The position numbers and the translations under genes were made by a program. Positions 22,241 to 33,995 of a DNA stretch of 64,000 bases are shown here, piece after piece. How positions within the stretch are numbered: position 1 is the stretch's first letter; every line of letters starts with the position of its first letter. Under the pieces are notes generated by a model. The model was given only the letters and a program-made list of their open reading frames with translations, was not told the DNA's origin and searched no databases. The stretch spans positions 6,200,001-6,264,000 of the forward strand of contig JAGTWJ010000001.1 of NCBI GenBank assembly GCA_020064725.1, written 5' to 3'. This DNA comes from Drechslerella dactyloides. Its lineage: Eukaryota; Ascomycota; Orbiliomycetes; Orbiliales; Orbiliaceae.

Positions 22241-24642
22241 AAGAACGACTACCCAAATTAGTCGGACACACCACAGTTTGGTCCGCGAATTGTATATATA
22301 GAGGTATATGTTCACACTTAGAGTGGATGGATCAGAGTGGAGGGATGTATACGTGTTCAGTACATCTTGGGAAATTAATAATTACTACCATTCGCACAAA
22401 AACCTAGAGTATCCCGAAAATAACAGTTTCTTGTCGAGCGCCCTCTCAACGTTCATTTTATCGATCAGCTACTCGTGCGAATGTGAGGGCTTGAGCCGAC
22501 TCGGGTGCGTGCAATGACAACATCCACATGCGCACGGCCTCGATATATATAAATGCAATAGATCGAATTTTGCAGGTCAAACAAGCCAAAGGACAAGACA
22601 TATTTCTCGTCTGCTAGAGTTGTCTTGCTCCATATTTTGATAAACTGGTGTGCATCCACGGTGGGTCAAAGACGGGGTAAATCATCTCTGTAACTAGACC
22701 GAGCGTTGTATTTTAGAAACGCACGTGTTGTCAGCAGCTAGACAACCAACCAGCATGCAAGCTGCACGCTCAACTAGCCTCAGCTGCACGCTCTACCCCG
22801 CAAAGGCTAACCTCGAAGCTCCGCACTATCGAAGCTTCGCGTCAGCTCAGCTTCACATCCCACCCCACACCATAAACAATCACATGCCAATGCACCTACA
22901 CTTATCAATGCAAGCAATCACAAGACGGCTGCTAGTCACCCAGTAACAGTATGGTACGGTAATAAGATTCGTCATTAGATAGAAAAGATCAGACCAGATA
23001 CCCCAGTCGACCCAAAGAAGGAAAAAAAATAGTTAAATACATGAAAAAGTTTGGTTCCAAGAAGTGAAAAAGTAACCAGCGGGACTCGTACGTCCATCCG
23101 TCCGTCCCGCCTTTCCTAACCCTGCCAATAATACCCAAGATCCACCAGAGGGGAAAATGTACAAAGAATCGAAAGATAAAAGGCCATTGAAGACAAAAAG
23201 CCAAAAGGTAAAAGTAGTAAAAAGAAGTGGGAAAACTCGCCAAATACAACGCTCGCTTTCGAAAATTCGAAGAAAGATTCTCCAACAGCCGCCGCCAAAC
23301 CGACCGACAGACAGACAGACAGGACATACGAAAATAAAAAAGTAAAAGGATAATAAAAGAAAACCGTATACATGCCTTTAACGGGAATGAAAACATGGTG
23401 TATCGTGATATCGAAGACGCAAACTCCGTCGTTACAGGCAAGTCCAGAATACAGGATATCATGTAACCAACCAAAGCCAGTAGAAGATTTTCGAGAAAAA
23501 GAAAAAGGTACTTACTCCGACTGACAAAGAAAAGGTATTAAGAACACCCCCTCCGGAAAATGCTAAAGAAGCAGCGGGTAAAGCAGCACAATACTCACTC
23601 CGCTCGAAAAAAGGTGGAAGAGACACAAAACGATGCAACCCCGGGAAAAGTGTACATGACGACATGAACAAAACAGTCAAGAACACCTTTTCCTCCAGCC
23701 GCATTTACAAAACAGGTATAATCTAAAGGAAAACAACTTTAGACAAAAAATAAATAGCAGCAGCACCAGTCGTAAGAGTGAAAAAGCAAGCCGAGACGAA
23801 CCCCACATCCTCCACATTAAAGTCCCATTACATGCATGCTAGATATTGGTTATAAAAATACATGATTGTTTTGATTCGGCCCGACGGACTGACAAAAAGC
23901 AAACTCATCTTTCGCCGGTAGTAGGAAATTGAAGCGAATTCGTACCGTGCCGGTGGTAATTGTTTCGTGGCCTTGCAGAGCAAGACGGGTTTGGTATGGT
24001 GGTGAGAACCCGGTTGAGGGGTCAGGTGGAAACGCCGTGGCGTCTCCTGGATTTCGTTAGAGCTCTGTAGATAGATGATCGAGCTGAAGTTGTTTTCATT
24101 TTCTTGTTTTTTTGTGCTTTTTCGTGTTTTTGTTCAGGCGTAGATTGGTGACAATTTAGGAAAGGCATAAAAAGTTTTGTGGTAGCAGACTGCTAGTTGT
24201 AGCTTTGACCTCTCGTCGGATCGATGTGCATTATTACTCCGAGTCATCAGGTGGGGAATTTGCGAAAACACAAGGAAAAAGAGTAACGGGCTAAGTATAT
24301 ATAGGAAAAGAACCAGGAAGATGTTTATCCGAGTTACGTGTATGGGCGCGTGAACTGTGTATTATCGTGATGCGCTGGGGCCTAATGGGCGGCCGGAAGT
24401 AGAAAGGACGAGTAAGGACCGTGTCAATAACAAGAAAGTTTAGCAAGAGACGATAAGAGAGTGTCGTAAGTAGTGCGTTTTGTCGGTATACGCTAACGGT
24501 AGTTTGTAAAGGAATGGCAAGGGTAGGGATTGTAAAGTTTTTGTGTGTGTGACCTTGTGCATATTCGCGTAGATCGGTACATATCAATTTGATAGATGTG
24601 ATTGGTTAGCTGGGCCGAGGCGCTAACGTTGGCGATTGCGAT
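22241..24642. other. Long 3' flanking region, A-rich on plus strand
   Basis: 2.4 kb without a credible gene. From about 22980 to 24150 the plus strand is A/AAAG-rich, so a minus-strand transcript through it would be U-rich; it could be a long 3' UTR of the gene at 24643-26877. A 161-codon minus-strand frame (22989-23474) is Phe/Leu-rich only because of this bias. A CAGA microsatellite is at about 23308-23322. Confidence 0.45.
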
Positions 24643-26877
24643 TTAGTGTTGCTGAGAAGCATCCTTTTTCCCTCGGCGAAAGAAGCCTAGCCCGAAACCC
24701 AGAATCCCTCTTTCTCGGGACGGTGTGACGGTGCTATCTCTCTTCTTCGGGCGGGGTGGGGAGGTGAAGGCCGAACCGAGGCCAGCGGTGGCTGGGAGAT
24801 CCTGGGTGGAGGAGTTCTGGAGGGTGGTCTGAGACTGATTGAGCGTGCCGTCAAGCGGGGCAAACTCGGAGTCTCTGAACGGCGATCCGAGTCGCTTGAG
24901 GACGGATTGTCTCTCGGGTCGCAGGTGGTGCTCAGAGGGGACGCTGATGCGGCGTAGGTTGGCCGGTGTGACAAATTCACTGGAGGCGTTGCCTCGGAAC
25001 CTGTCCGTGAAGCTCATGCCCCGCGAGCGGATCTTCTTGGACGGCACACCGATGGAGGCTCCATCGCCGCCGTTGACGGAAGGGGTGCTGCTGCGTTCGC
25101 TGAGGTTGGTGCGACTCCCATTGCCAAAGAGGTCGTCGAAGAAATGGTCCTTCCGCTTACCCTCGATCGTCGACATGGGTCGGACTGGCTGGGTGACCTT
25201 CTCTTGCTCCTGTTGCTTGATGGCGGCCTGGTAGGCTTCCTGCTTTGTGAAGTCGAAGGGAGGCACCAAAGCGGGGGGAGCAGCTCGGCGGGCGGAAAAG
25301 GTTTCCAGAGATTGATGGCGCTTGTGCATGGACCGTCGGGCGTGTCGGGAGGCCTCGTTGCCTTCTTCCTCGACAGCTCCGAAGGGCGAGCCCAGACACA
25401 GCATGCGAGGGATGGAAGAGCGGATGGTGGCATCCGACGAACTTCTCGCCCTCGTGCGCTTTCTGGGAGTGGCAAAGGTTTCAGGGGCAGGCTCACCGGG
25501 CTTGGTGTTGCCGGTGGCGCTGGTGGTCCGCCTGTGGCCGATGCCGTTGGAACCGGCAGTCTGGCGATGCAAGATGCTGCTCTTGCTGCCGCTGCGGCGG
25601 TGCGCGGAGATGGAGCTCATGCTTCTCCTGTGGCTCGGAGGCATGAGACCCTCGGGGATGGTGCCCTCCAGCTCGTCGTCAACCTCGTAGGAGGGCTCGA
25701 GCGTGGGCTTGAAGACATCGTGAGCCAACAGGATATCGCCGCGAGGCATGCGAAGGCCGCCCTCTTCGTCGCCAAAGGGCGAACGGGAGAGAGACGCCAA
25801 CGGGCCGTCGGACTGCATGGACTCGGAGGTGCTAGTGACAAGAGAGAAGGAAAGGCTGCGGGTGGAATACTGGCTCTCCTCGGCAACGTTGGCGCAGGGA
25901 GGGGCAAAGTCCTTCATGTGGATAGGGGAAGCAAGCCGGCCGTGCCGGGTTTGCAGATGAGGGTTCTCCGTGATCCGGCGGGAGAGAATCCTCAACCGCT
26001 GCCTCGTAGCGGCCTCGGAGTAGGGCCAGGTTCGCGGGAGCGCGTCCTTACCTTTGCGGGCGATGTGGCCCCGGGATGCACGGCGCTTCGACCGCAGGGA
26101 GCCTGCGCCCAAGGCGGCGTCGGCTGGGAGCAGAGTGGAGGAGTTGCTTCTCGACAACCGCTCGGTCGGGCTGGTCAGGTCGGTTTCCTGAACGCTCTTG
26201 GGCACTCTCCACGTCCGCTTGGCTTCTCGCGCGACCCTGATGCAGACGCCGATGGGCGGGCATCCACCGGGGGGAACGTAGAAGGGCGTGACGGTCGGGT
26301 TGCTCTGGTAGGAGATGTAGGCACCCCAGAGATGCAGGTCAAAGGTCTTACTCCAGTCGGCGTCTTTAGTGCTGTCCTGCTTCGAGGGCCGGCGCGCCCG
26401 GGGCGTCTTCTGGGTGTCAGCCAGGTCCATCGAGTTGTCCTCGACATCCTCGGCGTCCTGGTCGGCGTTCAAGAGCCCGCCAAAAGCGCTGCTGGTGCTC
26501 TTCTCGTGTCTGGGGCTGCCCGCGGAGGGGAAGGAGTTGAAGGAGGTCATGCTCCCGAAAGAGCAGGCGGAGGAGGAAGAGTACATGGAAGCGGCCGAGC
26601 TGGGCCGGGTCATCTCCTCGTCATCATCGCTGCAGAGCGAGTGGCGCTTCCACAGGTCGCCTTGAAAATCGTCTGCGATCTTGGGCATGGGCGTCCGAGG
26701 CGGCGAGACGGCCATTGGGGCGAGGCCCTCAGCGGCAAAGACGTCCAAGGACATGCCGACCTCCTCGTCGCAGGGAGTGGTCACAACGATGGGGAGGCCG
26801 AAGGGCTGCGGCTGCTGTTTCGCGCCGTCGAGCTGCATGCTGGGCAGAGGCATCGAGAAGTTTGGTCGATGCATCAT
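24643..26877 (-). CDS. Large Ser-rich fungal protein of unknown function
   Basis: Uninterrupted ORF; I start at the first Met of MMHRPNFSMPLPS (26877), giving 744 aa, because the 27 codons upstream are AT-rich leader-like sequence. Low-complexity Ser/Pro/Arg-rich throughout, with many basic-Ser phosphosite-like motifs (RRMSS, HRRSGS, RRTTS, RKRTRARSSS). Two blocks look folded or conserved: residues 178-228 (FDLHLWGAYISYQSNP, then TPFYVPPGGCPPIG) and a downstream WPYSEAATRQRLRILSRR. The first block resembles conserved segments of ascomycete regulatory proteins, but I cannot name the family. It ends in a basic GFFRRGKKD tail. The long CT-rich leader and possible long 3' region suggest a regulatory protein under post-transcriptional control; this is inference. 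Confidence 0.75.
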   Translation of the reverse strand: MMHRPNFSMPLPSMQLDGAKQQPQPFGLPIVVTTPCDEEVGMSLDVFAAEGLAPMAVSPPRTPMPKIADDFQGDLWKRHSLCSDDDEEMTRPSSAASMYSSSSACSFGSMTSFNSFPSAGSPRHEKSTSSAFGGLLNADQDAEDVEDNSMDLADTQKTPRARRPSKQDSTKDADWSKTFDLHLWGAYISYQSNPTVTPFYVPPGGCPPIGVCIRVAREAKRTWRVPKSVQETDLTSPTERLSRSNSSTLLPADAALGAGSLRSKRRASRGHIARKGKDALPRTWPYSEAATRQRLRILSRRITENPHLQTRHGRLASPIHMKDFAPPCANVAEESQYSTRSLSFSLVTSTSESMQSDGPLASLSRSPFGDEEGGLRMPRGDILLAHDVFKPTLEPSYEVDDELEGTIPEGLMPPSHRRSMSSISAHRRSGSKSSILHRQTAGSNGIGHRRTTSATGNTKPGEPAPETFATPRKRTRARSSSDATIRSSIPRMLCLGSPFGAVEEEGNEASRHARRSMHKRHQSLETFSARRAAPPALVPPFDFTKQEAYQAAIKQQEQEKVTQPVRPMSTIEGKRKDHFFDDLFGNGSRTNLSERSSTPSVNGGDGASIGVPSKKIRSRGMSFTDRFRGNASSEFVTPANLRRISVPSEHHLRPERQSVLKRLGSPFRDSEFAPLDGTLNQSQTTLQNSSTQDLPATAGLGSAFTSPPRPKKRDSTVTPSRERGILGFGLGFFRRGKKDASQQH

Positions 26878-28150
26878 CTTGTCCACCGCGAACGAAAAAT
26901 AAAGACGACGGCCGACAAGGAAAATGTCAAAGAATCTACCAAGTTGTATATATTTCAAATGCTAACCCTCGTTTCTTATTCCGAGGGAATAGATGGCTGA
27001 TTGCTCTCAAAGTCGACGGTCGGCTGTTTGGACAAAGGGCAGGCGGATTCGGAAGGATGCAGCAGGACAATGCGGGTCGGCAATGCAGCAAATGGCAGAG
27101 GCAGATATCCAGAAGAGCGAAGCACCGAACGGGAGTCGTGAGAAGGAAAAAGAAAAATCGTTAGAAAGCCCAGGGTATCAGATAATACAAGGTCGTATAC
27201 GGTGTCGTTAGATCGGGAGGCCCCACGGTAAGTTTAGTATTCTGAGCGGCGATATAGCGGTAGTAATTGTAGTACTCGGACGCGAAAACGGAAAAAGACG
27301 AGATGGGAAGAAGAAAAGTCGTCAGAGGCTGATGGGTAATGAAGATGGAGCGTCCGCGATGGGAGGCAGGCTGAAGGACTATCGTTACAGCGGTAAGGCG
27401 GGCGGGTCAGACGGGCGGCATGCAGAGGGTCGCAGGAGGCGGGCGCGACAAGCGAGTCTACTGTCGGGCGCCGGGCGTGAGAATTGTCGCGCGAAACGTG
27501 GGAAGGCCGTGGCGAGAGCGAAAGAGACCGTGATATCCAATCCAATCTATCTTTCTATTCTTCCTTCCAAGCAATCGATCTTCGGGTGGGGGGATCTGGA
27601 CGGCGAAGAAAGGAGCGACTGATCCACGAGGCGTCTGAGGGCCAAACGAGCTGAAGCTGAACGAGAGTCGGGGAGAGGGTCGAGATATATACGTGTCGCG
27701 GGACAAGGAAAACGATATAGGAGGACGACGAGCTACGCGCGAGAGCAACTGCTAGCTGAGTGTCGCACGGGGTCGCGGGTAGGTAAAAAGAGGAAGTCGC
27801 GAAGACGAGCTTTGGAGGGCTGTTTTTTCGCTGGTTGTTGGGAGGAAGGTCGCAGAGCAGGCGGGAAGCGATCTGCTGGCAAGGAGCGGACTGTTCTTTC
27901 TCTTTCCAAGAGTCGCGAGTGGAATTCGAGGCCAGGCGCGAGTCGGAGAGGGCGGTGGAGAGGCGGGCGAGGGTCGGAGAGGTCGAGCCCAGGCGCGAGC
28001 GGGAAGGGCGACGGCGGTGAAGGGTGGTGAAGGTGGTGATGGGAGGTGGTGAAGTTGGCGATGGGGAGGGAAGGAGAAAGAAGGATGGGGGAGAGAGAGC
28101 GAGACGGGAGAGGGAGCGAAGGGGGATAATGGCTAATAAGAGCGGAGGGA
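26878..28150 (-). promoter_or_regulatory. Probable long CT-rich 5' leader/promoter of the 24643-26877 gene
   Basis: On the minus strand about 27,550-28,130 is a long pyrimidine-rich tract (CTCC, CCTTC, CACC units), the composition normally found just around the transcription start of fungal genes. If transcription starts near 28,100 the leader would be about 1.2 kb. A 450-codon minus frame across it (27555-28907) encodes only low-complexity sequence and is not a gene. Confidence 0.4.
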
Positions 28151-28500
28151 GAAAAGGGCAAGGCGGCCAGGCACCGCAAGCAAGCACACCACACCAAACT
28201 ACCACACACCAAACTCCACCACCACCACCACCACCACACAAAATGCCAGCACGGCAGCCGGGTTTTTGGGTGGGCGCTCCACCGCAAATTGGCTTCATCT
28301 CCACGGGGACCGCACTTCTTCCACCGGCGCCGTTACCACCGCAGTTACCACCGGCTACACTCTTCTCACCACCGAGGATACGATGGAGACGCTCGAGGGA
28401 GGCTCCGAGGGCGACCGGACTGTGACGCCGGTCGTCGAGCGAGAACCTGTTTTCGCCCGCGCTGGCTGCGACGGAAGGTGGAATCCCCAAGCCATGCATC

Positions 28501-28556
28501 ATCCATCCATCCATCCATCCATACGATCCATCCACATCCATCCATCCACTCATCCT
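28501..28556. repeat. (TCCA)n microsatellite
   Basis: Imperfect TCCA/ATCC run interrupted by TACGATCCATCCACA. It accounts for Gly-Trp-Met-Asp or Ser-Ile-His repeats in the apparent reading frames over it. Confidence 0.75.
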
Positions 28557-28855
28557 TCCCTTCCCATCCCTCCGCTCAGAATGCGCGTCCCGCAGCTCCA
28601 GCTCATTGGCACCCGGGCAAACACCCTCGCCAAGGTCCAGTGATCTGTGGCCTGTCCTCTGCTCCCTCCAAAACAAACCTCTGCGCTGTGCATGCTCGGT
28701 ACTGCAGCGCAGCTGGCGATAGCATAGCGCTGAGAGTGCTTTTTCCGCCGCCCGTCTGGGAAGGCAGGTCGTACACATGTCCGCTCTCCTCCATCCGATC
28801 CCGTCGACGAGATTCGATTCGCAACTGATCTCAGAGACACTAGCTACATGTACGT

Positions 28856-28884
28856 ATGTCTGTAATCGATGTACGTACAGACAT
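28856..28884. repeat. 9-bp inverted repeat, 11-nt loop
   Basis: ATGTCTGTA pairs with TACAGACAT across a spacer that itself contains ATCGAT and GTAC palindromes. Confidence 0.55.
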
Positions 28885-31420
28885 GATACCCACCGCCCGC
28901 CTTGCATCGGCTCGCTAGATGGTCTGCTTTTTTTTTGGTTTCTTATCGCTGCCAGTCCCCGGCTCGGTATACCTTATGATCCACCGGAATCGAATCTGCT
29001 ACCATTGTCCAGCCGCTCGTCATGAGGTTCCATCGAGGGAGGGGTAAGCAGACCGACCAAGAAGAGCTCGCGAGACCACAGTCATTAGACTGCTACTTTC
29101 TGCTCCCCGGTCCTTTTTGTCTTTTGTCTTTTTTTGTCTTTTTTATTTTATTCTTTTTCCTTCTCGAGGCTACTTTCCCTCGACCCGCCTTTCCCCGAAT
29201 CGCATGCAGGCTGTGCTCTGCCGTCTCGTCGAAACAGCCCTTTGCTTCTTCGCCTGCATCTATAAGATTTCCACCGTCGAGGAGCGGCCTCACCATCATC
29301 GAAAAATCGCACTTTCTCGCAAATATCACCATTTCAACCTTACTTCTTCCCACTACTGCTGCATGTCATTAAACCTCAGGCCGCAGATTCTGAAATCGCC
29401 CTCTCCCTCTCCGTGTGCATATCCATCCCCCGAGGACCGCTCGTCACGCGTGACCGCAGCGGGGTAAACAGACCGAGAAAAGTTTTCCCATTGCGGGAAG
29501 ACGCCAGCCACGCGCGCTGCTGTCAGCCGGGGTGTCCGTCCAATCAGCGGCTGCCCACCCGTAAACAAATCCACCGGACCCTCGCGTTTTGGGAAGAAAT
29601 TCAAAATGGTGTCGTGCAGCGGGGCTCGCTCGCTTGACACGTACGTCGCGTCCGTCCCCCCAATAAACAACCGTCGCGTCAGTACGTACCCCCAAGCACC
29701 CCCATCTTGGAAAGGAAATCGATCAATCACACTGCCCTTCGCGTCGCATTTTTCGTGATCGGAGACCCAAACTGGGAGAAGTTATTGAGCCCGCCCTAGA
29801 AATCCGATTGGCGACCGCCGCTCAGGGATCACACTGGCATTGCATGATCGTTGCATTCCACCGGTCGCTGAATGGCCTCATTGGCATCTCCCATGTCTTA
29901 CACTCAGCGAGATTCCATCCAACAGGCTGCTATCGCGACCTGCTCCGCCCGCTGGCTGTCCCGCCAGCTAATCACACCGCCGAACCGGGCCAATCGATAG
30001 CTACAGCTCCCACTGCGATGGACAGAGTTACCTGATGTAAGATCGAATACGAAGACTGCATTCGACAACATGTGAACACTCGAGTTATAATTACGACCGG
30101 CGCGGAACGATCCGAGTCGACTCGACCAATCGGTCCGCCGACATTGTAAACAAACCGGGAATTTCAAAGCTGCCCCTCGGTGCCAGTCTTTCCTGGCCGT
30201 GCTATATCACGGCCGCTAAGAACCACCTCACCGCCCTTGAAATCCGGGGTTTGAACCTCTCATGCATGCAGAGCGTCCTGCAGCATGCACGTTCCAGAAG
30301 ATACTTACTTATCCAACTATCATACCTACGTGGCATCACAACCATTGGCCGCCATCACCGCCAATGCGAACGATATTCGCCGCGCCGCGACCGGTCTCGC
30401 TGGTCGCCGCCGTTTGAACTTCCTTCCCCCCACCCCCTTTCAAGTCAATCGCCAATGCATTGCATTCTCCCGGTCGGCCGTCTGACTTTGAGCAATGTTG
30501 GCAGGGTCCTCAAACTCAATCGTTGCCATAGCCGACCGTTTATCCACCCGAAGGGATCTCCTGATTGCCCAATCCGCGCAACTTGCCCTGTCCCTTTCTC
30601 CCGCGCTGACGTGATAGGATGCCTCGCTGCGCTGTTGCAATCCAGTCGGCCAATTGACCATCGCAATGCACCGCATGTTGGGAAATATAAACACCGCAAT
30701 CCGCGATATTCGCTCTCGACGTGGGATGATATACATTATTATAGCAATTAAGTAAGTAAGTATGTTCGATGATACTATTATAAAGCGCATGCATGATGTA
30801 TGTACATGTAGTATGTATACGATGCGCAGTCATGCAGAACGGCAGCCGGAAGACATGTTGCAATCCAATTGACCTTCATGCGCATGATTTCCTATTCGGG
30901 ACAATTCATTGCATTCGCGTCACGTTTTGCGAGACATGATAAAAATGGAGGAATGTTGTGGTGTCACGTTATTTTCGGCCTGCGGGTGTGGGATTTTGGG
31001 ATATTTCCCGATCGGGACGCATAATTGCTGTATTCGCGGCGAGGGGTACAGAACGTACATACTACATTCCAACGCGTCGCGTCACAAAATGACAGTTCCG
31101 AGTGCGGTCGATTGGCACCCGGAAAACGGTTCATGTCGATTGTCCGCATGGACGAGATCGCAGGAGAGCGATGCTCGTCGAGCATGTAGTCAGCAAGCAC
31201 CGATATGCACACAGAAGCCGATGTCGACGCCATGCAGAGCATTCGGGTTGCTTAGCTAGCTGCGGTTTGCGATCATGATGTTATCACGATGATGCACCGA
31301 TGACAATACTCCATCCATGATATATGACAGCCCGGTATTATACCAAAATCCCTCCACCCATATGATATCGCCACCGATACCGTGCCTCCACCTGCTTCGC
31401 AATCATAGTCGCCGCCATAA

Positions 31421-31435
31421 CGTTACGTTACGTTA
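31421..31435. repeat. (CGTTA)3 tandem repeat
   Basis: Three perfect CGTTA units, preceded by AA and followed by CGATT. Not the TTAGGG telomere unit. Confidence 0.6.
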
Positions 31436-33945
31436 CGATTGGTATTGTGTGATACGATTCGGATGGGGGGTATCGACGCATGCGCAGCGAACTCAATTGC
31501 AACTTGAGGCCAGCCAACCGCCAACCGGTCGGTCGACGCCGGGATCGAAGCATTGCTGCCTGCACGCCCGTTTTTAATCTATCGACCGCCAGCCGCTCTG
31601 CTATAGCAGCGCTCGTATACCCTCCCTTTTACCTCCAATACTTTTCCTTCGATCGAGGGTGCAGCTCACTGGCCCAGCCCCTCCTCTCCGGTCGCGAGGA
31701 TGTGTTTTGTGTACGGGGTCATCCCTGTTTCAGGGGCATAATCCCTCGCGACGCGTCCGTTTATCTTTTTGACAGCTCGCGTGCAGGGGGTGTCCTAGCA
31801 CTCTGCATTGCCCTCCTTCCTTCCTTCCATTGACTGCTTGGTGTGGTGGGAGGAGGTATTTCTGGTTCAAAAGTTAGCTCTAGCTGGCTGATTCGAATAC
31901 CTACCCCGTGGCACCGCCAGCTTGTTCTTGGACGGTGGAATAGCGTATGTACATACGTGTACTAACGTTATTCCGAGCACGTAGCGAGCGAAGGCTGGAA
32001 TCGAGGAGACGAAGCGTGCGTGCGTGCGTACGACGCTGGTCTGGTAGCTGGCGCTTGGAAAGAACTCGTCCGTCGAGTCACCGGTACCGTACCTGCAAAC
32101 TTCCTTCTTCCTTCCTTCCTTCCTTCTTTCTTTCCTCTTCCTTCCTACCCGCTTTACATTTCCACCTGCCCTCTGCGGCCTGGTGCTGCGTCGTCCGGGG
32201 CTGGCCCAGACGCCTGCTCGCTGTCCGTCTGGACGTACGTCTAGTAGCCCGGCCGGACTAACTAACTAACGTAACGTAAGTAAGTAGCTACGAGGGTTCG
32301 ATGTATGGGTCGCACTTGCTTCGTTTGTGACTGGCGTTCGGACCTGCAGTAACCTGTGCCAGACACGGGATACCTGCAGTTCTGCGCTGGCCGCTTCCAC
32401 AGCTAGCTAAGTATACCGACTAGTCCGTTTGCTGCTAGCGACGGCGTTATCGATAGTGGGAGTAAACTCCAGCTGCCATATTGCTTCTGGTATGTATTTC
32501 GGTGTATTTATAACTTGAGTTAACTCTCAGGCATGCTACACTACTACTCATAAGTGTTAAGTTAACTCCGCAGCGTACCGTAGCAGCTAATGAGTGCGTA
32601 CGGAGTATACTGATCAGTGTTAATTACAGCTGTAAACGTATGTAATGTATGTACGTACGTACGGCGGACGTTACCGCGGCCGCAGGATCGGGAATGGCGC
32701 CCGCCGATCACCGTCTTGCCATCTTGCATTGCAATGTGATATACTTATAATCTTGCAATGGAAGAATGCCCCGCGGGCGGCAGCGGTGCGCAGGTGCGGG
32801 TTGTAGCGCATGCGGTGCAGCTGGCTCGAATTGATGTTCTATCGATTGCAGTTGCCGTTGCCACTGCACTGCATGCGTGGGAGAATTTCCCCATTGACAG
32901 TGTTAATGAGTATGTCTGCTGTGTGAATCATCGGGCTGGGGATGCGATGGCAATTGTGCGTATTCTAGTCCCGACACCAACATTTGTGATGATGGTTTGA
33001 TCTTGACGGCTGGCGAGTTGATTGTAACTCAATACTCACTGATTGGCGCCGAGTATTGGTATCGTGCGAGTTTGCTGCCGCGTCTGCCTTCACGTTCGAA
33101 AGTGTATGCAGATGTTATCGATAGTGCTCTGACAGGCGCAGCGTATAATATAATATAGTATCTGATATCATATGATTGCATTTTACATTTTGCGATTGCT
33201 GTGAGCCCACTCCCATTCTCATCATATTGCTATTCTGGTAATTGCTAGTATTGGCAAGCTGGATTAAAGCTCGTGCCACTGTGCCTGGAATATATTCGTC
33301 CATATCGGTATTCCCCAATGTTACGGATGTAGCATAGCATACTCGCGACATCGAAACGTCTTCAAGACATGGACATTTGCTCCCGCCTAACCAAAGCGCC
33401 CCGATCCTCAGGGTAAGGCTAGTAAACTGTAGTCATACCGGCACGTCGTAACGTGATGGATAAGTAAATCTCCTTGAAAAGATGCCTCCGGGACCCGGAT
33501 GCGGCCAGCGCGCCACCCACTGGCACCGTCGCCCCCAATCTCCGGCGCGCGCACACCTGAGATCACGTTACTGACTGCGACGTGCCGTGCCTGCGTGCGG
33601 ACGGCAGGCGAGCGCGCCGCTGGCGCCCGGACGTGCTGCAGCTTCTGCGGGAGCGGTTCGAGGCAGGGGAGTGGCAAATGTAATCGCGAGGCATCGTCGG
33701 TAGTATGTGCAGTATGTTGGTGGTGGTGTTGGTGGCGCGGCGTGCTTTTGCGTTTTGGGCGGCACGCACGAGACTTTGCGACTCATCCGTCCGATCTCAC
33801 TGCATCTGCATCTCGGCATCTACACATCAGCTTGGCTTGGTTCTACGGCCTCATCGACGTCTACGTGCCGACACTGGAATCTTCGCTCCTCCTCCGCATT
33901 GACGTACTCCAGAAGACTACTGGTGCCCCGCGCTCGAACTCTAGA

Positions 33946-33953
33946 ATATATAA
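33946..33953 (+). promoter_or_regulatory. TATA-like element of sirtuin gene
   Basis: ATATATAA about 43 nt before the start codon; close for a fungal TATA box, so the true site may differ. Confidence 0.25.
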
Positions 33954-33995
33954 CATCCAACGACATAGTCGCCGCAGCGTATAATCACCACCACC

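Larger units (their letters stand above)
28151..33995. other. Gene-free region of nearly 6 kb rich in short tandem repeats
   Basis: No frame shows a domain, signal peptide or credible splice structure. Features seen: (TCCA)n at about 28501-28556; hairpin 28856-28884; T-rich run 29110-29155; (CGTTA)3 at 31421-31435; CCTT runs 32105-32135; ACTAACTAACGTAACG near 32265; GTACGTACGTACG near 32650. It separates the divergent Ser-rich gene and sirtuin, so it contains both upstream regions; a non-coding transcript cannot be excluded. Confidence 0.5.

Noticed and set aside
22989..23474. 161-codon minus-strand hydrophobic frame resembling a membrane protein
   Set aside because: Arises from A-rich plus-strand composition; Phe/Leu/Ser codons only, no conserved motif. 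More likely 3' UTR.
25144..27000. 618-codon plus-strand frame opposite the Ser-rich gene
   Set aside because: Antisense shadow of a long GC-rich exon; Gly/Arg/Val composition and no recognisable domain, whereas the minus frame has coherent motifs.
28501..28556. Possible CRISPR-like or satellite array
   Set aside because: Simple 4-nt microsatellite; no spacers, and CRISPR arrays do not occur in fungal nuclear genomes.
27555..28907. 450-codon minus-strand frame
   Set aside because: Covers microsatellite and CT-rich leader sequence; the predicted peptide is runs of Gly, Ser/Pro and Trp-Met-Asp-Gly with no domain.
30161..30265. Possible minus-strand tRNA around GGTTCAAACCCC
   Set aside because: The T-loop consensus is present, but the T-stem and acceptor stem do not pair.
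31421..31435. Interstitial telomere repeat
   Set aside because: The unit is CGTTA, only three copies, not TTAGGG or a known fungal telomere unit.
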